Origin: Symsagittifera roscoffensis | Lineage: Eukaryota > Xenacoelomorpha > Acoela > Convolutidae | Assembly (NCBI RefSeq): GCF_963678635.1 | Contig: NC_087068.1 | Span: 18,605,872 to 18,668,026, forward strand | Direction: 5' to 3' | Length of the DNA stretch: 62,155 bases | In this document: one piece after another, positions 35,423 to 44,213 of the stretch | Layout: each line of letters starts with the position of its first letter | How positions within the stretch are numbered: the first letter of the stretch is position 1 | The notes under the pieces: model-generated | The model's database searches: none | Told to the model about the DNA's origin: nothing | Seen by the model: the letters and a program-made list of their open reading frames with translations, nothing else | Program-made: the position numbers and the translations under genes

Positions 35423-35615
35423 CAGTCTGGTTATGTTTAAATCTGATATGGGCAGTCTGGTTATGTTTAAGATCTGATATGGGCAGTCTGGTTATGTTTA
35501 AGATCTGATATGGGCAGTCTGGTTATGTTTAAGATCTGATATGGGCAGTATGTTTATGTTTAAGATCTGATATGGGCAGTCTGGCTGTGTTTAAGATTTG
35601 ATATGGGCAGTCTAT
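35423..35615 (+). repeat. 31-bp satellite array, left part (target of the giant element)
   Basis: Six units of 30-31 bp (start cagtctggttatgttt, end gatatggg) are followed by a partial unit that ends in the CTAT target-site duplication. The array resumes at 54,545 on the far side of the element. The retroelement therefore landed inside this satellite. Confidence 0.9.
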
Positions 35616-36023
35616 TGAGTTAGGACCGAAGTGTAACTCATAGAGTAATTTCGGATAGGGTACACCGTCTGCTCGTCACGCTATCTTATTTTCGGCCGGA
35701 TAGATTCGTGCAACTTCTTAGTCTAATACCGATCCTAATCTTACTCTTATACTATCTAGTCTCAGGTTGTTTAACTAGTCTCTGCTAGGCTCAATAGATC
35801 TAGGGTATACTGGTTTATTGCGGCTGCTGAAGTGCTCGGGAGAGTCCAACTAATTTCTAAGTTAAATTCAAATCTCTCTGGTGCTGAAATTACAAGTAAC
35901 TTCAGCACTTACAAATAAGTGGGTTGTTAGTTAGATGGATCATGATTGGTTAATATTAAATACTTTACATTGGTAAAACATTTAATTTATCCAATCATAA
36001 AATGTAGTTTAGATCAGGTTCCA
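35616..36023 (-). repeat. 3' LTR of the giant element
   Basis: This 408-bp copy reads TGGAACCTGATC at its sense-strand start and ends CTAACTCA. Sense-strand features are three CCAAT/ATTGG boxes near the start, a 13-bp near-perfect inverted repeat (35,881-35,908), an AATAAA signal (35,814-35,819) and a weak TATA-like GTATAAGAG. The sequence just upstream on the sense strand (36,024-36,040) is only weakly purine-rich, so the polypurine tract is uncertain. Confidence 0.95.
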
Positions 36024-37642
36024 CACATCCGGGTTTTACAGAGTTTTTTAGAATAGTTCTTCTGCAATTCGAAGGATGGATGATGGACGTTTGTTTTTGG
36101 CGAACATCATAATTTTCTTCCGTTTCCTCTTTTGTTAGGGAAGTTCCAGGAAGCTGGAGTTAGAGACATAAGACGTTGTGTCTTCTAGTGACAACGACTA
36201 CGTCTTTGCAACAAACTCAAATCTGATTTCAGAATGGTTTGCTATGTCAGGTTTTTCTGTTCTGCGTGGAGAACTTCTTTTGTGTATGATCTAGTTTGGG
36301 AATGGCGTGGAGATTGTGCGTGGAGGGGATGCCTGGTTACTCGGATCTGTACGTATACTTGAACATCGAGGTGGTCATTGGTCTAGTTCAATGAAGTCCT
36401 TTTCTGCGAGGTCAAGTCGTACTCTAAATCCTTTGAGTTGTGATTGTGAGCGGCATATCGATTGTAGTTGGTCATTCTCTCTCGAGTGTAGTGGGGTCGT
36501 CTTGTCTTTTGATGTTCGTCCTTGGTGTTGTATTCTGATCTATATATTGCATCATGTGATTTTACATTTTTTAAAACTTTTATTAGTTTAATATTTTTTA
36601 ATAATGATTTTAGTTAGTTGTTTTCACAAAAGCTTTTTGTTTTAGTTCGGTTATTTTGAAGAGTTACTCACACTTGAGTAGCTCTTATTAAAAATAGTGG
36701 TGTGGTCACAAAGCGTGGATGTAGCGCGGTGGGTTAGGCCGGCTATAGAGCATGCTCAGGACGTCCTTCCTGGTGGGTTAGGCCAGGAGTGGGAGTATGA
36801 TTTCATGCGGTTTTTGTGAGGGGTCCTGTTATGTGACAACGTTTTATGTTGAGTTTGTTGTGGTCTTACTTATGTTTTGTTGGTTGTGTCCTTTTTTCAA
36901 AAATCAAATTGTTTGTGGTATGGGTTTGTCTTTCGACTTTTTTGTGTTTTATTATTTCTTTCTTAGACTTTATAATAGTCTTTAAAAGAATAAATTATCC
37001 AGTTTTAAACTGGGTTAATCCGGTTTGGGTACCGTTGGTTTCTTTTTCTAAGTCATGCTGTTATTCTATGATTTGTGGTATTTAGTAAGCTGCGTTGGTT
37101 AGTTTTGTTTAGTATATGATTCCTTTCCAACCGGGCTAAAGGAAAGTTTGAAACATGTTATTATATGTTAGAGTTGTTGAGTGTGAAAACTTGAAACTGA
37201 AATTCATTATTTTAAACAATTCTTCGTGGGCGAGCTGTGCGAGTGTGGATAGAATTTCTGTGCGAATGAATGAAAATATCAAAAGGTTAGTACTGCATTT
37301 GCATTTATTTAATTTACTACATAGAATTTAGAAATTTACTGCTAGTCATGGGGGAATATTAAGATACAAATTTTCATCATAATTAGATTTACTGCTTGTG
37401 GGGGAAAATTTTAGAAATGAATTTACTGCATTGGTATTAAATTTATAAATTTATAAGTGTAAGAGATTAATAGAATTTTTGAAATCTGTTTGATGAAATT
37501 TGCGATTTTTATTTGTCTTTTGTGGTTTTTGTAGGTGATCGTCGGATGAAGGCTAAAAATCTAAAGAAAACATGAATAAAGTATGGTGAGTTTTTTAATA
37601 TTTTAATTAGTTAGTAATATTCATTTAATTCATACTTACCTG
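36024..37642 (-). other. 3' untranslated region of the giant element
   Basis: About 1.6 kb separates the last ORF from the 3' LTR, with no minus-strand frame of note; plus-strand frames up to 94 codons look like shadows. An imperfect 9-bp stem-loop (gagttactc...gagtagctc) lies at about 36,660-36,684. A GC-richer patch near 36,715-36,800 has a 'tagcgcggtgggttag' run that resembles a tRNA A-box, but I find no B-box. The region may carry RNA export or packaging signals; that is inference. Confidence 0.6.
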
Positions 37643-39448
37643 TTAGTCGTCGGGGAAAAAACCGTGGGGGAAGATGTCGTGAATTAGTTCTGAAGTTGTT
37701 AGTAGTTTAGCTAAGATGCGGATGATATTTTTAGTTTGAAGCAGTGGCCAAAGCAATTGAAGTGCCTTGATAGTGGTTAGTTCTTCAGTGCCAACTGCAA
37801 ACTCATAAGGTGTGTTTTGGATTAAGTTATATAATTTGTGATTGAATTTAGTGTTGTGGATGAATTCTAAAATTGGGATTTCTATGGGTTGTACAAACTC
37901 GTGCGGGATAAGGAAGGGTCGGGATTCTTCGGCGTTGAAGGTCTTGGTAATGGGACAGAAGATGTACATTTGGGTTATGGGGTCATAATTACGAAGAATA
38001 CCATGGAGGTTAGTGTCTTTAATACAATATGTGAAATTTAGGAAAAATGGTGAAGTGTATTTGGAATTAATGAATTGAAAACGATGGTGTGGTTGTCTAG
38101 AGGGTGTGTGTAGGTCAAAGTGATTTTGGATGAAACGATAATAACTATATGTGTGGGTTTGTTTAGTGCGCAACATAATATCGTGTGAGCAGTGTAAATC
38201 TCTTTCGTGTGGTGCAAGGAAATGAAAGGTTAGTGAAAATATTTGGAAGCGTTCTTTAAAACTTTCGTATGCTTGTGTGTCTGTTAGTGCTTCTGAAATA
38301 ATGTGATCAAATTTTCGGTCGAAGATGTTTAGTGTGAATGTATATGGTGTCTTGATGAAAAATTTCTCGGTAATTTGTGGATTAGCGAAGCGATCGTCGT
38401 CTAAGAATTGATCTTGGTTAGCTCTGATGATGTTGTGATCATAGTATTCGAGTGTATATTCGTTAGCTCTAGGTGCAGTGTGTGTTTTTAGTGATTTTTT
38501 ATATCCAACGTAAGTAAATTGTCTAGGTGTTAGTGGTGTAGTGAGTCGATATAGTATGTCCGTATTTCGCTCTATATCGATGTGAGTGTTAGATAAAGGT
38601 AAGCAAAGAGGGTTAGTGAAATGATAATATGAGGTCCGAGAGAGAGTAGGCATTAAAACGTATTCATCTACGAAGTTGCGTGTTTCGTTAGTGTCGTGGG
38701 GGGTGTTTAAGGTGTATTGTGGGAATGAGGGTAAGGTGATGGCTAAAAATTCTTTTGTGTTAGTATGCTTGGGGTGGTTGATGTATTCACGGGCTGTTCC
38801 TGGTTTTGCTGGGAAAGGATGGTTGGGGAACTTTCTTTTAAAAGTGCGGTAAGCTCTATTAGTGTTGAGTGAAGATTCAGTTGATGTGGATGATGGTGCT
38901 AGTGATTCAGTATAAGTTGAAGAGGGTGTAGGGGTAGGGGGGTTGGATGAATTTATTGTGGAGGAGATTTGATTTATGGTTGGGGTATTAAGGTGGTAGG
39001 GTTGTTGTTGAAGGGTAATAAAATTATCTAGCTCTGGGGAGATTCGGGGGGTGTCTGGAGAATGAGATGATTGGTCAGAATGGTATGAGGAATAGGTTGG
39101 GGTAACTTGGGAAGCATAAGAGGGTGTGGGAGTAATTGGGTCAGGGTTATTGGATAATATGGGTTGAAAAGGGGGTTGAGAAAAATTAAAAGAGTTATGA
39201 AAATTATTGGATGGGGATGGTTCTGAGTCGGCGAATTCATCGGGGGTTTCAATATTCGGGTTATTTAGCTGTGAGATGGAGTATAAAACTGAGATGTGTG
39301 AATTAGTGTCGGAATTCATGCCTGATGTTACATTACTAGATGGAAAATCGGGTGGCGGAAAAGCAAAAAGTGGTATTATTGGGATTGGAGAGGTAAGATT
39401 GGTTGGGTGGGAATTTGATCGGTGTAGTGATCCAAGTTGGCGGCTCAT
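37643..39448 (-). CDS. Unrecognised 601-aa protein of the giant element (last ORF)
   Basis: This uninterrupted ORF starts at an ATG that overlaps the stop of the envelope-like ORF in a 4-base ATGA (39,445-39,448). The first ~200 residues are rich in Pro, Ser, Thr and Asn and look disordered. The remaining ~400 are rich in aromatic residues and His and look globular, with few Trp and Cys. I see no signal peptide, membrane span, zinc finger or catalytic motif. It does not resemble a Ty3 protein I know. It could be a structural (matrix- or tegument-like) protein or a regulator; nothing in the sequence decides. The start-stop overlap predicts translation coupled to the envelope ORF on the same mRNA. 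Confidence 0.85.
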   Translation of the reverse strand: MSRQLGSLHRSNSHPTNLTSPIPIIPLFAFPPPDFPSSNVTSGMNSDTNSHISVLYSISQLNNPNIETPDEFADSEPSPSNNFHNSFNFSQPPFQPILSNNPDPITPTPSYASQVTPTYSSYHSDQSSHSPDTPRISPELDNFITLQQQPYHLNTPTINQISSTINSSNPPTPTPSSTYTESLAPSSTSTESSLNTNRAYRTFKRKFPNHPFPAKPGTAREYINHPKHTNTKEFLAITLPSFPQYTLNTPHDTNETRNFVDEYVLMPTLSRTSYYHFTNPLCLPLSNTHIDIERNTDILYRLTTPLTPRQFTYVGYKKSLKTHTAPRANEYTLEYYDHNIIRANQDQFLDDDRFANPQITEKFFIKTPYTFTLNIFDRKFDHIISEALTDTQAYESFKERFQIFSLTFHFLAPHERDLHCSHDIMLRTKQTHTYSYYRFIQNHFDLHTPSRQPHHRFQFINSKYTSPFFLNFTYCIKDTNLHGILRNYDPITQMYIFCPITKTFNAEESRPFLIPHEFVQPIEIPILEFIHNTKFNHKLYNLIQNTPYEFAVGTEELTTIKALQLLWPLLQTKNIIRILAKLLTTSELIHDIFPHGFFPDD

Positions 39449-42063
39449 CGTGGGCTAAAAAAATGATTATTTTGAGACTGAAAAGCGGTGGTATGGGGTT
39501 GTTCAATAATTTGTTCATAAGTATTATCATCTTGTGACTGGTGTGTCATTATATGTTGAATGGGACTTTGTGATGTGGTGAGTCGAAAATTTGGATTATG
39601 TGTGATGGCTAAGTTTCGAAAATTTCGTGGGACTAGGGATAGTGGATGGTTATTTGGTAGGGCTGGTAATTGTGGTGCCGTTGGCGTTATGTCTACATTG
39701 TTATGTTCTTCGTCGTATGTATTTTGTCGTGTTGTTATTTTTGTGTTATATTCTTTTATTTGTGCGTCTAAAAGAATTTTGTTTATAGATGTAGAAAAGA
39801 TTCCAAAAAATCCTGCAAATAGTATGCGTGCTACACTTGCTTGTCTGTTTACTTGTGTGTGTATAGCACATGTGTTGTAGATTCCTTTTAAAAGTGAGAA
39901 AAGAAATCCAATAAAGTTAAACATTGCGTATAAAATAGTCAATTTTTCTAAGATGTAGTAGGGCCATCCTAGAAAATCGAGGATCTCATTTTTGAGTGTA
40001 ACAAAGCTAAAAATGTTAATTGGTGATATATCTTGGGGACGGTATTTTTCACCGTTTAGATATATGTAATCTTTAATGTCCTTAAAATATCCGCTATAGT
40101 CTTGCGTGTAGATATCGGCAAATCCTGCGGTTTCTGCAAGTTTGCGTAAATTTTGGTCTATTGATTGTCTTTGTATAGTGTCCATTTGTGTTAATAATTC
40201 TTGGAATTGTTGTGTTCTAATGTGATGTTGAATATCTGATTTTGAATAGATTCCTATTGATTGTAAGTCTATATTTGGGTTTCGAGCAATAGCGCGAATG
40301 CTTTCTGGTGAAAATTTTTTGAGTGATTGCATTAATGTGGGATATGGTGTGAGAAGATAATATTTATTTTCATCAGGGTTTAGTTGTACTACATTGTGGC
40401 TGTTTTCTGATCCACATGGGACTGCGGTATCCCAGAAATAGGTTCTTCGTGAAAGTGTATCCACGAAATGTACTTTATTCTTATAAAAGATAGGGATTCT
40501 TTTATAACATCGTTTATCTTCAAAAACGTATAGTGGTGATACTTTTTTAGAACAAGTATAAAACCATAAGATGTTTCCTTCATAGTCTAAAAAATTTGAT
40601 CTATTTCCAGATAATAAGTATCCTGCATAGGGTATTTTTAATACTGCTAGTGCAAGTGATTGTAATATTTGTGTTCGTTCTAATTCGCATAATTGGTGTA
40701 GTGTTTCTAATTCGGAGAGTGACATTTCTTGAAAAATTCGGCTAATTGTATAATCTAGTTTCATATCTAAATGAATATCATAGTGGATATTACCGAAATA
40801 TGTAGTGTTCATTAGTGATAATTCTTGTAAGCGTGTGCTTCTGGTGTCCTGAGGTTTTAGATGTCCACCAGGTTGTCCGTTGCTTTTTTGAAAATTAACT
40901 GGTATATAGGATGTTCCTTCGTTTAAAGGATGACCTGTGGCATATGGGTCGATTTTTATTTTTCCAGTGGTCATGTCGAATCCTTTTTCGTATTCAACTA
41001 ATATTTCAGAGTATTGTGTTCTGTGAAGTGGATTCCTGTATTTACATGCAAGTTCTGTTTCTTGATATATTTGAAAACGTGTCAATTTGTTTTCTATATT
41101 GTCTATGTTTCTAAAATTAGAACTTAGTTTTCGTGATGGATGGACTTGTTCATATGGAATTGATTGTATAAAATATTTTTCGTGAAATTTTATCATACGA
41201 GCGTGTATTTTTGCTACTTGAAATGTTGTACATGTATCTTCGGGGAACCAAACAATTGTTGCTTGTGTTCTCGTTGTAGGGTCGCAATAACCTTGATCAT
41301 TTTTACAAGGTAATCGGATTCCTTGATAGATCATTGTATTATCTGATAAATCTCGTGTTAGTTGTATTTTTTCGAGTTGTATTTTCCAATCGAAAAACAT
41401 TATTTCTTGGTATCCTTTATTTTTTGTGTCTGCTTTGCAGTTTGATGGGTCATTTATACCAATGTGTGGTATCCAATGTTTATCGTGTAGGTCATAGGTT
41501 AATCGTCCGTGTGCGCCGTTATACGGGTATTTTTCGTCTAGTTTTATATGTCCTTGGTGTCTTTCAAGTTGTGATTGATGTACAGAGTCTGAAAAAACTT
41601 GAAAATTAACTAATTTTCTTTGGGAGTTTTTATTTTGTGTGATGTTTAGTCTTAGTAATTCATTTTTACAATCGTCGGGATTGAGATGTAAAAGACGTTC
41701 TATATTACTTTGATAGAATGATTCATGGTCAAGTCGGTTTTTGTTTCCATTCGAGACTTGTGAACAATGTACTTTCTTTTCGGAAAATGTTGCTGTGAAT
41801 TTATAACCTGTAACTGTTGTTGCTCGGGCTTTTGAATAGAGTGTTGCTATTACATCTGTGGTTTCTATAGCTTGTGGTTCTGTTTCACATTGTGATACTT
41901 GATTTATTGCATATTTATGTAGTGTTTTTTGTTCATTTTCTTCACAATCGTAATGTGTTACTAGTAAATCTTGTGGTCCTGTACGAGGAGAAGGGTTTAT
42001 GTTTTGATTTGAGATTACTAGAAAAGGGAGTTGGAGAAAAATTAATAATTTTAGAATATACAT
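39445..42063 (-). CDS. env: Envelope-like membrane glycoprotein (872 aa)
   Basis: The protein opens with a typical signal peptide (MYILKLLIFLQLPFLVIS). A long Cys-containing ectodomain with several N-x-S/T sites follows. A strong hydrophobic stretch at about residues 700-730 (LYAMFNFIGFLFSLLKGIY) and a second at about 740-760 (ARILFAGFFGIFS) come before a ~110-residue Pro/Asn/Gln-rich cytoplasmic tail. Near residues 255-285 a segment with GYCDPTTRTQATIVWFPEDT recalls glycoproteins of arthropod negative-strand RNA viruses such as chuviruses (class III fusion proteins). That match is an impression, not a search. The position after pol is that of env in errantiviruses. Expression probably needs a spliced mRNA. 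The ORF is complete, and its stop overlaps the next ATG. Confidence 0.8.
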   Translation of the reverse strand: MYILKLLIFLQLPFLVISNQNINPSPRTGPQDLLVTHYDCEENEQKTLHKYAINQVSQCETEPQAIETTDVIATLYSKARATTVTGYKFTATFSEKKVHCSQVSNGNKNRLDHESFYQSNIERLLHLNPDDCKNELLRLNITQNKNSQRKLVNFQVFSDSVHQSQLERHQGHIKLDEKYPYNGAHGRLTYDLHDKHWIPHIGINDPSNCKADTKNKGYQEIMFFDWKIQLEKIQLTRDLSDNTMIYQGIRLPCKNDQGYCDPTTRTQATIVWFPEDTCTTFQVAKIHARMIKFHEKYFIQSIPYEQVHPSRKLSSNFRNIDNIENKLTRFQIYQETELACKYRNPLHRTQYSEILVEYEKGFDMTTGKIKIDPYATGHPLNEGTSYIPVNFQKSNGQPGGHLKPQDTRSTRLQELSLMNTTYFGNIHYDIHLDMKLDYTISRIFQEMSLSELETLHQLCELERTQILQSLALAVLKIPYAGYLLSGNRSNFLDYEGNILWFYTCSKKVSPLYVFEDKRCYKRIPIFYKNKVHFVDTLSRRTYFWDTAVPCGSENSHNVVQLNPDENKYYLLTPYPTLMQSLKKFSPESIRAIARNPNIDLQSIGIYSKSDIQHHIRTQQFQELLTQMDTIQRQSIDQNLRKLAETAGFADIYTQDYSGYFKDIKDYIYLNGEKYRPQDISPINIFSFVTLKNEILDFLGWPYYILEKLTILYAMFNFIGFLFSLLKGIYNTCAIHTQVNRQASVARILFAGFFGIFSTSINKILLDAQIKEYNTKITTRQNTYDEEHNNVDITPTAPQLPALPNNHPLSLVPRNFRNLAITHNPNFRLTTSQSPIQHIMTHQSQDDNTYEQIIEQPHTTAFQSQNNHFFSPR

Positions 42064-42176
42064 GTGTATGATAATCCTGAGTATGGATTATAAAATGTAA
42101 TGTAGCCAATTGTGTTTTTGGTATATCTGTCGTATTTGTATATTACTTCAGTAGTTATAAAAGGTGGTGGTAGTGA

Positions 42177-42515
42177 TTAAGCTGTTATGTTAGGTGGATT
42201 TAATGGGTAGGGATGTTGGGTAATATTATTTAACTTAACTGTGATTTCAAACTTTAATTGTAAACTGTTTTGTTGGAGTATTTGAATATTGTGATCACGG
42301 ATATCGTTGTGAATATCTTGGCGATATTGTAATCTATTAAGTGCCCAGTTATGAAGGCGGTTACTTTCTTGATGTTGTCCAAATAGTGGTGGAGGTGCTG
42401 TGAATGTATTCCAATCTAGTCTTAAAGGAATATTTATTGATGATTGTTCTCGATATCTGGCGTCGAGATTATTTGGAAAGTTTAAGTTAAAGGGTGGTGG
42501 TGAAAACTGGCTGGC
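42177..42515 (-). CDS. Second register of the Pro/Gln-rich accessory frame (no ATG)
   Basis: This open frame of 112 codons begins after a stop at 42,516-42,518 and overlaps the end of the frame 43,188-42,487 by 29 bases. It has no ATG near its beginning and is rich in Asn, Gln, Leu and Arg, unlike random sequence. It reads as the continuation of the upstream frame through a +1 shift. The upstream frame stops at CTT-TAA-C, where slipping forward one base gives TTT-AAC. Either a programmed +1 shift or a one-base mutation explains it. The envelope ATG lies 114 bases downstream of the stop. Confidence 0.5.
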   Translation of the reverse strand, partial: ASQFSPPPFNLNFPNNLDARYREQSSINIPLRLDWNTFTAPPPLFGQHQESNRLHNWALNRLQYRQDIHNDIRDHNIQILQQNSLQLKFEITVKLNNITQHPYPLNPPNITA

Positions 42516-43188
42516 TTATTGATGGTGTTGATGGTAGTGATAATGTTTCTGGTAGTGATGAGGATGTTGTTGTATCCGTAGAAATATCTATGGGGTCATT
42601 GACTAAATTTGGTTCACCTTGTGTAAATGAATGTGTAGTCCAATATGGTAGTCGCGATGCCTGGTTTGGGGGGTTAAAGGGATTTTCACGTATTTGCTCA
42701 GATGTTGGTGTTGAACCTAAGTAATCTGATGGTAGGCTTGAGGTGCTACGTTGTGAAAGAAGCGTAGGGGTTTCTGGTAATATACCAATGGGGTTTTCTG
42801 GAGTGTTTTGTGATGGGGATTGAGGTATATCAAAATGAACTCGGGGAGTTTGAAGATTTCTGTTTCGTCGAGGATGTATAATTTGTCTATTTATTTCGAC
42901 TGTATTTTGGCTTTGACTAGAATTTCTTATTCTACTTAGTTCTTGTGGTAGTGTTGGGTATAGGTTATATGTTGGTTCGCTTAAAGGTGCTTGTCGTTGG
43001 ACTGGTTCTAGTGGTTCTGATAAACGAGTATGTCGTTCTTCAAAAGTGTATGGATTGTCTTGAAAAGAAATTTGTGTAGACCTTTGAGGATTTTGAGTAG
43101 TTGAAGGTGGTGTTTGGTTATCTTGGGATGATGTCGGTGAAGACTGATGCTGTGACTGTTGGGTAGCAATTTTTGATGGTTTTTTGAA
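42487..43188 (-). CDS. Pro/Gln/Ser/Thr-rich accessory frame without ATG (233 codons)
   Basis: The frame opens just after two stops at 43,189-43,194 and runs 233 codons with no methionine. A frame this long and this biased (Pro, Gln, Ser, Thr, Asn) in AT-rich DNA is unlikely by chance, and it lies between two coding regions. With no ATG it is probably entered by splicing (CAG acceptor-like triplets follow at CCCAACAG and CATCAG near the start), or from a near-cognate codon. Its low-complexity composition resembles disordered viral proteins. It may continue in the overlapping register 42,515-42,177. No function can be named. Confidence 0.55.
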   Translation of the reverse strand, partial: FKKPSKIATQQSQHQSSPTSSQDNQTPPSTTQNPQRSTQISFQDNPYTFEERHTRLSEPLEPVQRQAPLSEPTYNLYPTLPQELSRIRNSSQSQNTVEINRQIIHPRRNRNLQTPRVHFDIPQSPSQNTPENPIGILPETPTLLSQRSTSSLPSDYLGSTPTSEQIRENPFNPPNQASRLPYWTTHSFTQGEPNLVNDPIDISTDTTTSSSLPETLSLPSTPSISQPVFTTTL

Positions 43189-43196
43189 TTATTACT

Positions 43197-43385
43197 TTAG
43201 TGAGAAATTTTGTGTTTATTATAATATTCTTCCAAAAAAAGAATTAGAAGGACTGTTGCTAGGGCAAATGTGAGGATTGCTTTCTTTATACATTTACAGA
43301 TGGTCAAAATGAGGGATGATAAAAATGTTATGAAAATTACAAACAATAAAAAAATATCGGTTCTACTGAAAATTGTTCGTATCAT
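43197..43385 (-). CDS. 62-aa hydrophobic accessory protein
   Basis: The ATG overlaps the stop of the preceding ORF as ATGA (43,382-43,385). The protein has two hydrophobic segments (about residues 11-30, FLLFVIFITFLSSLILTI, and 36-52, AILTFALATVLLILF) joined by a short basic Cys-containing turn (CKCIKK), and a charged C-terminus. This is the size and topology of viroporins and small hydrophobic proteins of RNA viruses. That is analogy only. Its coupling to the previous hydrophobic ORF suggests the two are made together. Confidence 0.65.
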   Translation of the reverse strand: MIRTIFSRTDIFLLFVIFITFLSSLILTICKCIKKAILTFALATVLLILFLEEYYNKHKISH

Positions 43386-43612
43386 TTAGACAAGTTGTTA
43401 AAATCGTACCTGTGGATATATTCAAGGGTTTTGGAAAGTTGGAGGAATAGTTCGAGAATAGTGTAGAAAATTAAAAAAATGTTACAAAAAATGATTAGGA
43501 TTATTAGAAAAGATTCAAGTATATCAAAAAGAAATATTATAAAGGCTTCAAGTATTGAAAAAAAATGTTTAAAATTTATAAGTATTTGAGCAACTGTTTG
43601 AGAGAAGAGCAT
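43382..43612 (-). CDS. 76-aa hydrophobic accessory protein
   Basis: Its ATG follows the stop of the 42-aa ORF with no gap (TAA-ATG). The middle (about residues 22-58) is almost entirely Ile, Leu and Phe, with a few acidic residues spaced along it (ILESFLIILIIFCNIFLIF), so it is either one long membrane helix or an amphipathic hairpin. The C-terminus is charged (EYIHRYDFNNLSK). No family is recognised. It is the middle member of three tightly packed small ORFs between pol and the Pro/Gln-rich frame. Confidence 0.65.
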   Translation of the reverse strand: MLFSQTVAQILINFKHFFSILEAFIIFLFDILESFLIILIIFCNIFLIFYTILELFLQLSKTLEYIHRYDFNNLSK

Positions 43613-43741
43613 TTAAGAAATGATCTCTTGGTCGAATATTTTTTGCTGTTTGAGGCGATTTTCTAGTGTGGTCGAATTATTTATTAGTTTTTTTGACAAG
43701 TGGGTTGAGTTTTGTAAAAAATTGTTGGGGGCAATTTTCAT
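43613..43741 (-). CDS. 42-aa small ORF heading the accessory cassette
   Basis: The ORF starts in a strong context (GTCACCATGA) and ends in TAA immediately followed by the ATG of the 76-aa ORF. The peptide is polar and predicted helical, rich in Asn, Lys, Gln and Ser, with two N-N-S-T stretches. There is no signal or membrane segment. A good start context and the exact stop-start abutment argue that it is translated, perhaps mainly to deliver ribosomes to the next ORF. It lies 472 bases after the pol stop. Confidence 0.5.
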   Translation of the reverse strand: MKIAPNNFLQNSTHLSKKLINNSTTLENRLKQQKIFDQEIIS

Positions 43742-44213
43742 GGTGACTGGGAGGTCGTCTTTTTCTTTATTTTTGTTTGTCAAATGATCCGGGGTATGGT
43801 GAGATTTTTATACTTTAGGCTAATTAAAATCTTCATTTTGTTACTTTAGGCTAAGTTATCAAATTTGTTTTGGGGGTATTCGTGGTCTGAGTTGGGGAAA
43901 TATTGTTGATCTTTGGGTTATTAGATAAGGGAGGGGTACGGTATTATGGTGATATTTATTTTAGCTGTCAAGTTGGAGTGATTTGCTTATTTTTGACCTG
44001 GAGGTTGTAAAGTTATAGTTAGAGATGTGCCTGGAGTTCTAGATTATTCGTCTAATTGATCTTAGTTTGAGTTAGAGAAAGTGGCGGATTGGATGAATCC
44101 TATTGGTCTATTTTGAACTAGAATTATTGCGTACTTGTGAGCATGTTATTTTGAAAAATTGAAATGAAAAATGTTACGGAGGTTTCAAGATTGTGAAGTA
44201 TGAAATCTTAAAA
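43742..44213 (-). other. Gap between pol and the accessory cassette
   Basis: About 470 bases show no minus-strand frame. A 13-base repeat, tactttaggctaa, occurs at 43,811-43,823 and 43,842-43,854, 31 bases apart. The place suits splice acceptors or an internal promoter for the downstream genes; I see no decisive motif. Confidence 0.45.

Noticed and set aside
35423-35615. CRISPR-like regular repeat
   Set aside because: The 31-bp units are head-to-tail with no spacers, and the sequence is from a eukaryote; it is a plain satellite.
36715-36800. SINE or tRNA-like sequence with an A-box-like 'tagcgcggtgggttag'
   Set aside because: No B-box consensus follows at the expected distance and no cloverleaf could be drawn.
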